From NCBI GenBank assembly GCA_963204835.1, contig CAUJHJ010000028.1:1-64000 (forward strand): a DNA stretch of 64,000 bases. The letters run 5' to 3'. Source of the DNA: Pseudomonadota bacterium (GTDB taxonomy: Bacteria; Pseudomonadota; Gammaproteobacteria; Steroidobacterales; Steroidobacteraceae). The notes beneath the pieces are model-generated. The model saw only the letters and a list, made by a program, of their open reading frames with translations, did not search any database and was not told where the DNA came from. A program made the translations under genes and the position numbers. Shown here in pieces: positions 55,204 to 64,000 of this stretch (position 1 is its first letter; the number at the start of each line of letters is the position of its first letter).

Positions 55204-56177
55204 TCACCCCGCGCCGCCTCGCCGTCCTCGGCATCGCCGCCGTCATTGCGGTCGCGGCGGCGGGCTGGTTCGCCTCGCGCCGAACCGTACCGACGGACGC
55301 GCCGACCGGCAACCTCGTCCTGCCGGCCCTCAAGGCCCGGATCGACGCAGTCACGGCCGTGCGCCTCGCGGCGAAGGGTGCGAACGTCACACTCGAGCGT
55401 TCGGGCAAGGACTGGATCGTCAAGGAGCGCGACTACCCCGCCGACACGGCGAAGCTGCGCAAGATCCTGCTCGGCCTCGCCGACCTCACGGTGACCGAGC
55501 AGAAGACGCGCGACCCCGCCAACTACGCACAGCTCGGCGTCGAGGACGCGGGCACTTCGGCCACGGGCATGGCCATCGAGGTCGACACGGCCGATCGCAA
55601 GTTCTCGCTGCTCGCGGGCAAGGCCGCGGGCGGCACGGGCAGCTTCGTACGCCTGCCGGGCGACGCGCAGGCCCTGCTCGCCTCGCCGCAGATTGCGGCC
55701 GACACCGATCCGAAACACTGGATCGATACGGCCCTGGCGGACCTGCCTGCCGACCGCGTGCAGGCGCTCGAGGTAACGCCCGCGACGGGCCCCGCGTGGC
55801 GGGCCACCCGCGACGCCGCCAAGGATCCCCTTGCGCTCGTGGCGCTGCCCAAGGGCAAGAAGCAGCGCGGAGCGGACGTCGTCACGCCTGTCGCCGCGTT
55901 GCTCGCCGGGCTGCACATGCAGGATGTCCGCGCCGCGCCTGCGGGGAACCCACCCCTGAAGCCCCGCGTTGTCGTGCGCAGTTTCGATGGCCTCGAGATC
56001 GACCTCACGGGACGCGAGGACGGCGACCTTCGCTACATCCGCGGCACCGCCCGCGCGACGGGCAACGCCGCCGCGAAGGAAGCCGCTGCGCTCGAGGGGA
56101 AGCTCAGGGGACGCGAGTTCGAGATCCCGCGGTACAAGTACGACGCGCTCTTTCGGGCGTTGAGTGACTTCACTTGA
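55200..56177 (+). CDS. DUF4340 domain protein
   Basis: 325 residues from GTG 55200, which overlaps the stop of the GldG-like gene (GTGA). A membrane anchor (VLGIAAVIAVAAAGWFA) is followed by a periplasmic region containing DUF4340 repeats (VTAVRLAAKGANVTLERSGKDWIVKERDYPADTAKLRKIL). This domain regularly closes GldAFG-like clusters. The longer in-frame ORF beginning at 54720 is out of frame with the preceding gene and is not used. Confidence 0.9.
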   Translation: MITPRRLAVLGIAAVIAVAAAGWFASRRTVPTDAPTGNLVLPALKARIDAVTAVRLAAKGANVTLERSGKDWIVKERDYPADTAKLRKILLGLADLTVTEQKTRDPANYAQLGVEDAGTSATGMAIEVDTADRKFSLLAGKAAGGTGSFVRLPGDAQALLASPQIAADTDPKHWIDTALADLPADRVQALEVTPATGPAWRATRDAAKDPLALVALPKGKKQRGADVVTPVAALLAGLHMQDVRAAPAGNPPLKPRVVVRSFDGLEIDLTGREDGDLRYIRGTARATGNAAAKEAAALEGKLRGREFEIPRYKYDALFRALSDFT

Positions 56178-56208
56178 GAGAGCGGCGGGCTGTGTGATGC
56201 GGGTTGCG

Positions 56209-56399
56209 GGCCAGCGGCGCGGTGAATCATCCGCTCCCTCGCTATCCGGGCGCGCCATCTCCGATGGCGTCCCCTCAGTACGGGGGCGCTCGGCGCACTG
56301 TGTCGTCAGGCGCTGAGATCTCGGCGTACGCCTCGCTCTGACCCCCGTTCCTCGGCGCCCTCCACGCTCGTCCGCGGATGACTCACCGCGCCGCTGGCC
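56209..56399. repeat. MITE-like element, copy 1 (191 bp, terminal inverted repeats)
   Basis: Ends are about 26-bp inverted repeats with one mismatch (56209-56234 and 56374-56399, outer part GGCCAGCGGCGCGGTGA). The interior matches the reverse complement of copy 2 almost completely across about 150 bp. It includes a small hairpin CGCCATC-TCC-GATGGCG. It begins 31 bp after the DUF4340 stop. No coding capacity. Confidence 0.8.
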
Positions 56400-56715
56400 G
56401 GCAGCTGGCGAAACACAACTCGCTGCACTTGAGTTGAGGAACGCTGCGTGAGGCGATCTTTTCGCACCTCAGCCGGACGACGTGCATCGAGTAGCCGGCC
56501 GTGCGCCGGAGCGAGAACGGGGCAACCGGTAGCGCGCATGGAGCGCACGGAGGAGCGACGATCAGCCCCCGTCTCTGCCGCGAAAAAGGGCGCCGGCGCA
56601 GGCAACGCTGGACCCGTGAGGAACCGCTGCTGCTCATTGCAATCCCCTGGTCAAAGTTCAGGAAGGCAACCTCACCTGGTGATCCTGACCTGGCAGCGAA
56701 CTACGAATTGCATGC

Positions 56716-56914
56716 CGCGCGCCGGCGGTACGGTGATACATCCGCGGACGAGCGTGGAGGGCGCCGAGGAACGGGGGTCAGAGCGAGGCGTACGCCGGCG
56801 ACTCAGCGCCTGACGACACAGTGCGCCGAGCGCCCCCGTTCCGAGGGGACGCCATCGGAGATGGCGCGCCCGGATAGCGAGGGAGCGGATGTATCACCGT
56901 ACCGCCGGCGCGCG
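56716..56914. repeat. MITE-like element, copy 2 (199 bp, perfect 30-bp terminal inverted repeats)
   Basis: Arms 56716-56745 and 56885-56914 are exact inverted repeats (outer part GCGCGCCGGCGGTACGGTGA). The interior is copy 1 in reverse orientation. The element ends 27 bp before the lptG stop. The arms differ in sequence from those of copy 1 but are self-complementary. Confidence 0.82.
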
Positions 56915-56941
56915 ACACGCAGCACGCAGCTCACCCGCCCC

Positions 56942-58006
56942 TCACCGCGTTCGCGCGACCAGCGCCATCGCGACGAGCGCGAGGCACAGCGTCGGCAGCC
57001 ACGCCAGCAGCACCGGCGGCGCGTCGAACACGATGGCGCCGCTCTCGAGCATGCGTTGCGCGAGGAAGAACGTGATGCCGATCAGCAGGCCGATCATGGT
57101 GCGCGCGCCCGTGCCCGATGAGCGCAGCGGCCCGAACACGAAGGGCACCGCGAGCAGCACGGCGAACACGATCGCGACAGTGCGCGCCGCGCGCGACCAG
57201 AATGCGAACTCGAAGGGGCGCGCGTCGAGGCCGTTGCCCGAGAGGCCCTGCATCAGGCGCCACAGCGACCGCAGCCCGATGTCCTTGGGCTCGCTGGTCG
57301 CGAGCCCGAGGAAGCTGCCACCGATACCCGAGGGCAGGACGCGCGTAGAGGCGCGCCGCCCGCTGACGTAGTCGTCGGAGAAGCGTGACTCGGCGTAGTC
57401 CTCTAGCTGCCACTCACCCTCCTTCAGGGCGCTGGCGCGCGTCGCGCGCCCCATCGCCGCGAGCCGATGGTCACGCGTCAGCTCGAAAACGAGCATGCCG
57501 CCGAATTCGACCGCGCCCGACTGCTGGTCGACGTTCAGCAGCAGGTCCCCGTCGCGCACCCAGGCGCCGCCGCGGCCGGCGAAGCTCACGTTCTGGTTCT
57601 TGCTGAAGGCCTTCGCCTGGCGGGCGAATTGCTGCATCGGCGGCGCGAGGTACTCGCCGACCACCACTGCCGCAAAGGAGAGCGCAAGCCCCGCGATCGC
57701 CGCGGAGAGCGCGATGCGCCGGGTGGAAATGCCCGCCGCCCGCATCACCGTGAGCTCGCTGCCACGGGCGAGCCCGCCGAGACCGAGCAGGGAACCGATG
57801 AGGGCCGCGATCGGCAGGAACTCGAACGCGAGCTGCGGCAGGCCGAGCAGCACGTAGGACAGGGCATCGAGGGTGCCGTAGCTGCCGACGCCGATGTCGT
57901 CCTGCTGCTGGATGAAGGTGAACAGCGTGCCGAGGGCGAGCAGCACCGACAGCGCAAGGCCCACCGCACCGAAGATCGTTCGCAGGATGTAGCGGTCGAT
58001 GATCAT
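56942..58006 (-). CDS. lptG: LPS export permease LptG
   Basis: 354 residues. Six membrane segments (three at each end) and a periplasmic beta-jellyroll in the middle (about 100-265). The N-terminus MIIDRYILRTIFGAVG and C-terminal block WSRAARTVAIVFAVLLAVPFVFGPLRSSGTGARTM-like region are typical. It forms the LptB2FG extractor with LptF. It lies 6 bp after lptF. The convergent repeat pair follows. Confidence 0.95.
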   Translation of the reverse strand: MIIDRYILRTIFGAVGLALSVLLALGTLFTFIQQQDDIGVGSYGTLDALSYVLLGLPQLAFEFLPIAALIGSLLGLGGLARGSELTVMRAAGISTRRIALSAAIAGLALSFAAVVVGEYLAPPMQQFARQAKAFSKNQNVSFAGRGGAWVRDGDLLLNVDQQSGAVEFGGMLVFELTRDHRLAAMGRATRASALKEGEWQLEDYAESRFSDDYVSGRRASTRVLPSGIGGSFLGLATSEPKDIGLRSLWRLMQGLSGNGLDARPFEFAFWSRAARTVAIVFAVLLAVPFVFGPLRSSGTGARTMIGLLIGITFFLAQRMLESGAIVFDAPPVLLAWLPTLCLALVAMALVARTR

Positions 58007-58012
58007 GCGCGC

Positions 58013-59092
58013 TCAGCCCCGGTAACGCAGGCGCGCCGCGACGCGCGGCGTCCCCATGACGATCGCGCCGATCACGAGCAGCGCCACATGCACCCACCAC
58101 AGCCCGAGCCATTCGGGGACGACGCCGCGCTCGATCCACACGCGGCCCGCGGAGGCGAGGTTCGAATAGAGGAAATAGACCAGCACTGCGAGCCAGACGC
58201 GTGCATAGCGGCTCTGGCGCGGCCGCAACCGGCTGAGCGGCACGGCGAGCAGAGCGAGCGTGATCGCCATGATGGGCAGCGCGATGCGCCAATGCAGTTC
58301 GGCGCGGTCGCGGGGCGCCGTACTCGCGAGCAGCGCAGCCGTCGGCAGGGCCTCGACCCGCTGCCGGCCCGGCGCGGCCTCGGGCAGCCGCACCGGCACC
58401 ACCTGCTCGGCGAAGCGCACGATGCGGAATTTCGACGAACCCGGGACGCCTTCGTAGCGGGCGCCATCGTAAAGCGTGATCGTGTGCAGCATGCCGTCCG
58501 CGGAGATCTCGTGGCGCGCGCGCTGCGCCAGCGTGACCTCGAGGACTTCGCCGCGCGCGCGCTTGATGAAGACGCGCTCGAGCATGCCGTCGGGCGCCGC
58601 ATGCTGCGCGTAGATCACCACGCCGCCACCGCCGAAGCTGCGGAACTGTCCCGGCTGCACGGCCGAAAACTGCCCCGAACGAAGCGCCTCGCTGCGCAGC
58701 GCATAGGCGCGCTCCGACGCGCGCGGCGACAGATCGAGCGTGAGCCAGGCGAGGAAGGCCGTGACGAGCAGCGCGAGCAGGGTGACCGGCATGTAGATCC
58801 GCCCGAGGCCGACGCCGCAGGCCTGGGCAGCCGTCATCTCGCTTTCATGCCACAGGCGGCCGAAGGCGAGCACCACGCCGAGCAGCAGGCCGACCGGCAT
58901 CACGACAGGCAGGTTCTGCAGGGTGGAGAGGCCGATCAGGGTGAGCACGACCGAGCGCGGATACTGGTTGTCCGCCGCGCGCTCGAGCACCGCCGCCACC
59001 TGGTTGGTCAGCAGGATGACCAGCAGCACGCCCGTGACGGCGAGCCACGACAGCAGGACTTCCTGCAGGATGTAGCGATCGAGACGCCGCAA
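58013..59092 (-). CDS. lptF: LPS export permease LptF
   Basis: 359 residues from TTG 59092, chosen because GAGGG stands five bases upstream and the product then begins RRLDRYILQEVLLSW as LptF does. A GTG at 59137 would add 15 residues without a ribosome binding site. Six membrane segments, periplasmic jellyroll, and the conserved PRASERAYALR and WRIALPIMAITLALLAVPLSR regions. LptF and LptG form the LPS translocation cavity. It is divergent from pepA. Confidence 0.95.
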   Translation of the reverse strand: MRRLDRYILQEVLLSWLAVTGVLLVILLTNQVAAVLERAADNQYPRSVVLTLIGLSTLQNLPVVMPVGLLLGVVLAFGRLWHESEMTAAQACGVGLGRIYMPVTLLALLVTAFLAWLTLDLSPRASERAYALRSEALRSGQFSAVQPGQFRSFGGGGVVIYAQHAAPDGMLERVFIKRARGEVLEVTLAQRARHEISADGMLHTITLYDGARYEGVPGSSKFRIVRFAEQVVPVRLPEAAPGRQRVEALPTAALLASTAPRDRAELHWRIALPIMAITLALLAVPLSRLRPRQSRYARVWLAVLVYFLYSNLASAGRVWIERGVVPEWLGLWWVHVALLVIGAIVMGTPRVAARLRYRG

Positions 59093-59272
59093 GTCCGCCC
59101 TCGCGAGTTGGGTTACAATACCGCACCGCGTTCGCACCCAATTGCAAGCCGAGAAACGATGCCGAACAGCGTCAAATGGGGTGGGACGGCGGGCCGGGGC
59201 TAAGGTAAATCAGACCGCTTCACGCCACAACGGCGCACGCGGCGCGGCGCAGTCTGCTTGCGGGAGAACCTG

Positions 59273-60772
59273 ATGATGCGATTCGAGGTTTGGACGAAGG
59301 ATGCGGGCCGGCTCGGGGTCGACTGCCTCGTCGCTGGCGTCTTCGAGGGCGGCGACCTGCCGGAGGAGACGCGCCAGCTCGACAAGGCGAGCGGCGGGCG
59401 CATCGCGGCGCTCGTGCAGCGTGGCGATTTCGCGGGCCGCCTCGGCGACACAATGCTCGTCACCGACCTGAAGGGCCTGCGCGCGACCCGCGTTTTGCTC
59501 ACCGGCCAGGGTGCACGCGCCGGCCATGGCCGCAAGGCCTGGCGCCGCTCCGTCCTTTCCGCCATCACAGCGCTTGCGCGCACACGCATCGGCAGCGCCG
59601 CATTTGCGCTGGCGCGCCCCGCCGCAAGCGATCTCGACGACTACTGGTTCGCGCGCGCCACGGCGGAGATCGCCGCCGTCGCCCTCTACCGCGTGAACGA
59701 CCTCAAGAGCGGCAAGAAGCCGAAGCCCGCCGCGCTCGATCGCCTCGTCGCGGGTCCGGTGGCCGCGAGTGGCGTCGCGGCGGCGAAGCGCGGTTTCACG
59801 CACGGTGCCGCGGTCGGGGTCGGCCTCGGGACCCTGCGCAATCTCGGCAACCTGCCGGCGAATGTCTGCACGCCGAGTTACCTTGCGAACACGGCCCGCG
59901 GCCTCGCCAGGCGCCACCCGAAGACCCTGCGCGTGCGCGTGCTGGACGAGCGCGCCATCCGGCGCGAGCGCATGGGCTGCTTCCTCGCGGTGACGCGCGG
60001 CAGCGAGGAACCGCCACGCTTCATCGTGCTCGAGCACCGCGGCGGCCGCACGGGCGAGGCACCGGTCGTGCTGGTCGGCAAGGGCATCACCTTCGACACC
60101 GGCGGCATCTCGCTGAAAGACCCGCCGGCGATGGACGAAATGAAGTTCGACATGAGCGGCGCCGCCACCGTGATCGCCGCGCTCACCGTCGTCAGCGAGC
60201 TGAACCTGCCGCTCAACGTGGTGGGCCTCGTGCCGACCTGCGAGAACATGCCGAGCGGGCGCGCCACGAAGCCGGGCGACATCGTCACGAGCGCCTCGGG
60301 CCAGACCGTCGAGATCCTGAACACCGACGCCGAGGGCCGCCTGATCCTCTGCGACGCGCTGCACTATGCACGCCGCTTCAAGCCCGCCGCGGTGATCGAC
60401 ATCGCGACGCTGACGGGCGCCTGCGTCGTCGCCCTGGGTGCGCACCACAGCGGCGTCATGGCCAATGACGACTCGCTGGCGCAGGAACTCGTCGGTTGCG
60501 GCCGGCGCGCCGACGACCGCGCCTGGCAACTGCCGCTGACCGAGGAGTATGCGGACCAGTTGAAGAGCAATTTCGCCGACATGGCCAACGTGGCAGGCCG
60601 CGACGGCGGCGCCATCACGGCCGGCGCCTTCCTCGGCAAGTTCACCCGGGGGCTCAAGTGGGCCCACATGGACATCGCCGGCACGGCCTACCTCTCCGGC
60701 GCGCAGAAGGGCAGCACGGGGCGCCCGATCAGCCTGCTGTCGGAGTTCCTGATACAGCGCGCCACCCGCTGA
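59273..60772 (+). CDS. pepA: Leucyl aminopeptidase
   Basis: 499 residues from the ATG at 59273, behind GGGAG. M17 zinc aminopeptidase, hexameric, also a DNA-binding factor in E. coli. The signature NTDAEGRL and the metal-site segments GKGITFDTGG, and KFDMSGAA are intact. It is divergent from lptFG and followed by holC. The N-terminal domain is more diverged than the catalytic part. Confidence 0.95.
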   Translation: MMRFEVWTKDAGRLGVDCLVAGVFEGGDLPEETRQLDKASGGRIAALVQRGDFAGRLGDTMLVTDLKGLRATRVLLTGQGARAGHGRKAWRRSVLSAITALARTRIGSAAFALARPAASDLDDYWFARATAEIAAVALYRVNDLKSGKKPKPAALDRLVAGPVAASGVAAAKRGFTHGAAVGVGLGTLRNLGNLPANVCTPSYLANTARGLARRHPKTLRVRVLDERAIRRERMGCFLAVTRGSEEPPRFIVLEHRGGRTGEAPVVLVGKGITFDTGGISLKDPPAMDEMKFDMSGAATVIAALTVVSELNLPLNVVGLVPTCENMPSGRATKPGDIVTSASGQTVEILNTDAEGRLILCDALHYARRFKPAAVIDIATLTGACVVALGAHHSGVMANDDSLAQELVGCGRRADDRAWQLPLTEEYADQLKSNFADMANVAGRDGGAITAGAFLGKFTRGLKWAHMDIAGTAYLSGAQKGSTGRPISLLSEFLIQRATR

Positions 60773-60779
60773 GGCGCCG

Positions 60780-61223
60780 GTGGCGCAGGTCGACTTCTAC
60801 GTCACCGAGGCCGCCGAGGGCGATGCGCGCCTGTACCTTGCCTGCAAGGTGACCGAGAAGGCTTATCTCGCCGGCTCGCGGGTGCTCGTCTGGTGCCGTT
60901 CGCAAGCGGATCTCGCGCGCTTCGACGAGTTGCTCTGGACCTTCGCGGATCGCAGCTTCGTGCCGCACGAGACGCTCCTGTCGGCCGGGGCGCCCGTGGC
61001 GTCGCCGGTCGTGCTGTCGGCCGGCGTCGAGCCTGCGGAGCCGCCGGATGTCCTCGTGAACCTCGATCCGGACGTGCCGGCCATCGCCCTGCGCTCGCCC
61101 CGCGTGCTCGAGTTCATCGACGGCACGCCAGGCCGGCGCGCCGAGGGCCGCGAGCGCTTCCGGCGATACCGTGAACAGGGCCACGAACCGAACACCCATA
61201 AGATCGGCGCCGCCTCGCTATAA
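60780..61223 (+). CDS. holC: DNA polymerase III chi subunit
   Basis: 147 residues from GTG 60780, 7 bp after pepA. HolC pattern: [29 protein letters not shown] at the start, [27 protein letters not shown], and [11 protein letters not shown]. Chi links the clamp loader to SSB. The C-terminal [18 protein letters not shown] segment is the usual end region. Confidence 0.95.
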   Translation: MAQVDFYVTEAAEGDARLYLACKVTEKAYLAGSRVLVWCRSQADLARFDELLWTFADRSFVPHETLLSAGAPVASPVVLSAGVEPAEPPDVLVNLDPDVPAIALRSPRVLEFIDGTPGRRAEGRERFRRYREQGHEPNTHKIGAASL

Positions 61224-61231
61224 TTTGCGCG

Positions 61232-64000
61232 ATGGACAAGGTCTTCTCGCCGCGCGACACCGAGCGGCGCCTCTACGCCCACTGGGAATCGAATGGCTGG
61301 TTCGCGCCGCGCGACGGCGGTGAGCCGTTCTGCATCGTCATCCCGCCGCCGAATGTCACCGGCACGCTGCACATGGGACACGCGTTCCAGGACACGATCA
61401 TGGACGCCCTCACCCGCTACCACCGCATGCGCGGCGAGGCCAGCCTGTGGCAGCCGGGCACCGATCACGCGGGCATCGCGACCCAGATGGTCGTCGAGCG
61501 ACAGCTCGCCGCGGAGGGCAAGCGTCGCGTCGACATGACGCGCGAAGCCTTCGTCGAGCGCGTCTGGCAATGGAAGGAACAGTCGGGCGGCAAGATCCAG
61601 AACCAGATGCGCCGCCTCGGCGCCTCGGTCGACTGGTCGCGCGACCGCTTCACGATGGACCCCGGGCTCTCGGCGGCGGTCGCCGAAGTGTTCGTGCGCC
61701 TGCACGAGGAAGGCCTGATCTACCGCGGCAAGCGGCTCGTGAACTGGGACCCGGTGCTGCTGACCGCGGTCTCCGACCTCGAGGTGCTGTCGGAGGAGGA
61801 AGACGGGCATCTCTGGCACCTGCGCTATCCGCTCGCGGACGGCAGCGGCCACGTGGTCGTCGCCACCACGCGCCCCGAGACGATGCTCGGCGACACGGCC
61901 GTCGCGGTACATCCAGATGACGAGCGCTACGCGGCGCTCGTCGGCCGCGAGATTGCCTTGCCGCTCACCGGCCGGCGCATCCCGGTCATCGCGGACAGCT
62001 ACGTCGACCCCGCCTTCGGCTCCGGCTGCGTCAAGATCACGCCCGCGCACGACTTCAACGACTACGAAGTCGGCGAGCGCCACGGCCTGCCGCAGGTCAA
62101 TGTCTTCACGCCGCAGGCCGCGATCAACGACAACGCCCCGGAACGCTTCCGCGGCCTCGACCGCTTCGAGGCGAGAAAGCGCGTCATCGCCGAGCTCGAG
62201 GCCGCCGGCCTCGTCGAGCGCATCGAGGCCCACAAGCTCAAGGTGCCGCGCGGCGATCGCACCCAGGCGGTGATCGAGCCCTACCTCACCGACCAGTGGT
62301 ACGTGCGCATCGAGCCGCTCGCGCAGCCCGCCATCGCGGCGGTCGAGCGCGGCGACATCCGCTTCGTGCCCGAAAACTGGTCGAAGACCTATTTCGAGTG
62401 GATGCGCAACATCAAGGATTGGTGCGTGAGCCGCCAGCTCTGGTGGGGCCATCGCATCCCCGCCTGGTACGACGATGCGGGACGCTACTACGTCGGCCGC
62501 AACGAGGCGGAGGTGCGCGCGAAGCACGGCATCGGGCCCGGGGTACAACTGACGCAGGACCCCGACGTCCTCGACACCTGGTTTTCCTCGGCGCTCTGGC
62601 CCTTCTCGACGCTCGGCTGGCCCGAGCGCACGCCCGCGCTCGAGCGCTTCTATCCGACGAGCGTGCTGGTCACCGGCTTCGACATCATCTTCTTCTGGGT
62701 TGCGCGCATGGTGATGTTCGGGCTCAGGTTCATGGACGGCCGGCCGCCGTTCCGCGACATCTACATCCATGGCCTCATCCGCGACCACCTGGGCCAGAAG
62801 ATGTCGAAGTCGAAGGGCAACGTGATCGACCCGCTCGACATCGTCGACGGCATCGGCCTCGAGGCGCTGGTCGCCAAGCGCACCACGGGGCTGATGCAGC
62901 CGCACCTCGCGCCCGCCATCGAAAGGGAAACGCGCAAGCAGTTCCCGCAGGGCATCGACGCCCACGGCACCGATGCGCTGCGCTTCACGTTCGCCGCGCT
63001 CGCGACCCAGAGCCGCGACATCCGCTTCGACCTCGCCCGCGTCGCCGGCTATCGCAACTTCTGCAACAAGCTGTGGAATGCCGCGCGCTTCGTCACGCTG
63101 ATGGTCGAGGGCGAGGCGGCGCCCGCCGACGGGCCAGTCGAGTACTCGGTCGTCGATCGCTGGATTCGCTCGCGCCTCGGCCGCACGATCGAGGCGGTCG
63201 ACACGGCCTTCGCCGACTATCGCTTCGATTACGCGGCGACTGCGCTCTATGAATTCACCTGGTACGAGTTCTGCGACTGGTACCTCGAATTCGTGAAGCC
63301 CGTGCTGCACGGCGAGGCGGGGGAAGCCGCGCAGCGCGGCGCGCGCCGTACGCTGCTCGAAGTGCTCGAGGCGCTGCTGCGGGCGCTGCACCCGGTCATG
63401 CCGTTCATCACCGAGGAGATCTGGCAGCGCGTGGCGCCGCTCGCCGGCCGGGGGGGAGCCACCGTCATGCTGGCGCCGTGGCCGGTGCGAGCGGAGTGGC
63501 CTGGGGACGAGGCCGCCGAGTCCGAAGTGGCGTGGATGCAGCGCGTGATCCTCGCATTGCGCCAGATCCGCGGCGAGATGAACATCGCGCCTTCGCGCCG
63601 CCTGCCGCTGCTCGTGCAGCATGGCACGGCGGCCGATGCGCAGCTCCTCGGCCGCCATGAAATGCATCTCGCGCGGCTCGCGGGGCTCGACACCGTCACG
63701 ACGCTCGCCGCCGGCGAGCGCCCGCCCGCGTCGGCCACGGCGCTCGCGGGCGAGCTGCAGTTGCACGTGCCCATGGCCGGCCTCATCGACGCGGCCGCCG
63801 AGGTCGAGCGCCTGACCAGGCTGATCGGGAAGAACGAGAAAGAGCTGTCGAAGGCTCACGCCAAGCTGGCGAACGAGAACTTCGTGCGCAACGCGCCGGC
63901 CGAAGTCGTCGTGCAGGAACGCGAGCGCATCGCGGCCTTCGAGCGGGACCTCGCGCAGCTCGGCCCGCAGCTCGAGCGGGTGCGGAGCCTGCTGGGCGCG
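61232..64000 (+). CDS. valS: Valyl-tRNA synthetase, 3'-truncated by the window
   Basis: Class I aminoacyl-tRNA synthetase. 923 codons are present and the frame is still open at the edge. The N-terminal [16 protein letters not shown] carries HMGH (HIGH) and [12 protein letters not shown] is the KMSKS loop; an editing domain ([19 protein letters not shown]) lies between. The anticodon-binding helical domain and the beginning of the C-terminal coiled coil ([21 protein letters not shown]) are present, so only the last about 15-30 residues are missing. The ATG at 61232 is 8 bp after holC. Confidence 0.97.
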   Translation, partial: MDKVFSPRDTERRLYAHWESNGWFAPRDGGEPFCIVIPPPNVTGTLHMGHAFQDTIMDALTRYHRMRGEASLWQPGTDHAGIATQMVVERQLAAEGKRRVDMTREAFVERVWQWKEQSGGKIQNQMRRLGASVDWSRDRFTMDPGLSAAVAEVFVRLHEEGLIYRGKRLVNWDPVLLTAVSDLEVLSEEEDGHLWHLRYPLADGSGHVVVATTRPETMLGDTAVAVHPDDERYAALVGREIALPLTGRRIPVIADSYVDPAFGSGCVKITPAHDFNDYEVGERHGLPQVNVFTPQAAINDNAPERFRGLDRFEARKRVIAELEAAGLVERIEAHKLKVPRGDRTQAVIEPYLTDQWYVRIEPLAQPAIAAVERGDIRFVPENWSKTYFEWMRNIKDWCVSRQLWWGHRIPAWYDDAGRYYVGRNEAEVRAKHGIGPGVQLTQDPDVLDTWFSSALWPFSTLGWPERTPALERFYPTSVLVTGFDIIFFWVARMVMFGLRFMDGRPPFRDIYIHGLIRDHLGQKMSKSKGNVIDPLDIVDGIGLEALVAKRTTGLMQPHLAPAIERETRKQFPQGIDAHGTDALRFTFAALATQSRDIRFDLARVAGYRNFCNKLWNAARFVTLMVEGEAAPADGPVEYSVVDRWIRSRLGRTIEAVDTAFADYRFDYAATALYEFTWYEFCDWYLEFVKPVLHGEAGEAAQRGARRTLLEVLEALLRALHPVMPFITEEIWQRVAPLAGRGGATVMLAPWPVRAEWPGDEAAESEVAWMQRVILALRQIRGEMNIAPSRRLPLLVQHGTAADAQLLGRHEMHLARLAGLDTVTTLAAGERPPASATALAGELQLHVPMAGLIDAAAEVERLTRLIGKNEKELSKAHAKLANENFVRNAPAEVVVQERERIAAFERDLAQLGPQLERVRSLLGA

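Larger units (their letters stand above)
56178..56941. other. Gene-free intergenic stretch between convergent genes
   Basis: 764 bp between the end of the DUF4340 gene and the end of lptG. It holds two related inverted elements and, between them, 316 bp (56400-56715) with no convincing gene. The short open frames there are repeat readings with no family similarity. The middle part may contain decayed sequence. Confidence 0.75.

Noticed and set aside
56306-56605. Short open frames in the intergenic stretch (also 56448-56813) ending in the same peptide
   Set aside because: The shared ending comes from the inverted-repeat copies; no ribosome binding site or domain is visible.
61219-61224. TATAAT just before valS
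   Set aside because: No convincing -35 at 16-18 bases, and it falls on the holC stop region; valS is probably read from upstream.

Overview
The window reads as one contiguous stretch of a high-GC gammaproteobacterial chromosome, judged by eye at well above 60% GC with strong GC3 bias. Several blocks keep the Escherichia coli gene order: rnr-rlmB-rpsF-rpsR-rplI-dnaB-alr; queG divergent from nnrD-tsaE-amidase-mutL-miaA-hfq-hflX-hflK-hflC-DUF2065-purA; pcnB-folK-panB-panC; and lptFG divergent from pepA-holC-valS. This order, with TonB-dependent receptor/peptidase biology and a nitrite/NO-reducing gene set, suggests a Steroidobacteraceae or Xanthomonadales-like organism. That placement is inference; no rRNA gene is present.

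Layout: 1-5076 is a YdcSTUV-PatD type polyamine uptake and 4-aminobutanal oxidation operon, cut at its 5' end. 5066-11474 (minus strand) holds alr, dnaB, the bL9/bS18/bS6 genes, rlmB and rnr, followed by tRNA-Leu(CAG). 11730-13855 holds the murein enzymes MepK and an LdtD-type L,D-transpeptidase, convergent. 13946-19990 is a nutrient module: a GntR/FCD regulator, a TonB-dependent receptor and a divergent S9 peptidase around a very AT-rich palindrome. 20021-32961 is an accessory, mainly anaerobic/NO region. It contains DUF2249, a MOSC protein, an NTF2-like protein, a membrane protein, a beta-CASP metallo-hydrolase, a double Usp protein, a HlyIII protein, a HemN-derived protein without its radical-SAM cysteines, an FNR-type regulator, quinol NO reductase (NorZ), a SirB2 protein, a copper nitrite reductase fused to cytochrome c, NirV and an SCO1 protein. 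FNR-like boxes lie before the hemN-like gene, norZ and nirK.

33030-34073 is a GT9 glycosyltransferase. 34058-45183 is the long conserved hfq/hfl/mutL/nnrD block, with queG divergent. 46285-50576 is the panC/panB/dNK/folK/pcnB operon, divergent from tRNA-Glu(CTC). 50821-56177 has an orphan protein and a Gld-like ABC-2 export system. The gene-free stretch 56178-56941 lies between convergent genes. It carries two related, oppositely oriented elements of about 190-200 bp with terminal inverted repeats. 56942-64000 holds lptG, lptF, pepA, holC and the first part of valS.

The items most worth a second look are: the HemN homologue that lost its Fe-S site but sits translationally interlocked with an fnr gene; the paired elements whose terminal repeats differ between copies but stay self-complementary within each copy; the AT-only palindrome at the receptor/peptidase promoter; and dnaB, whose conserved N-terminus can only be reached from a CUG (or AUU) start.
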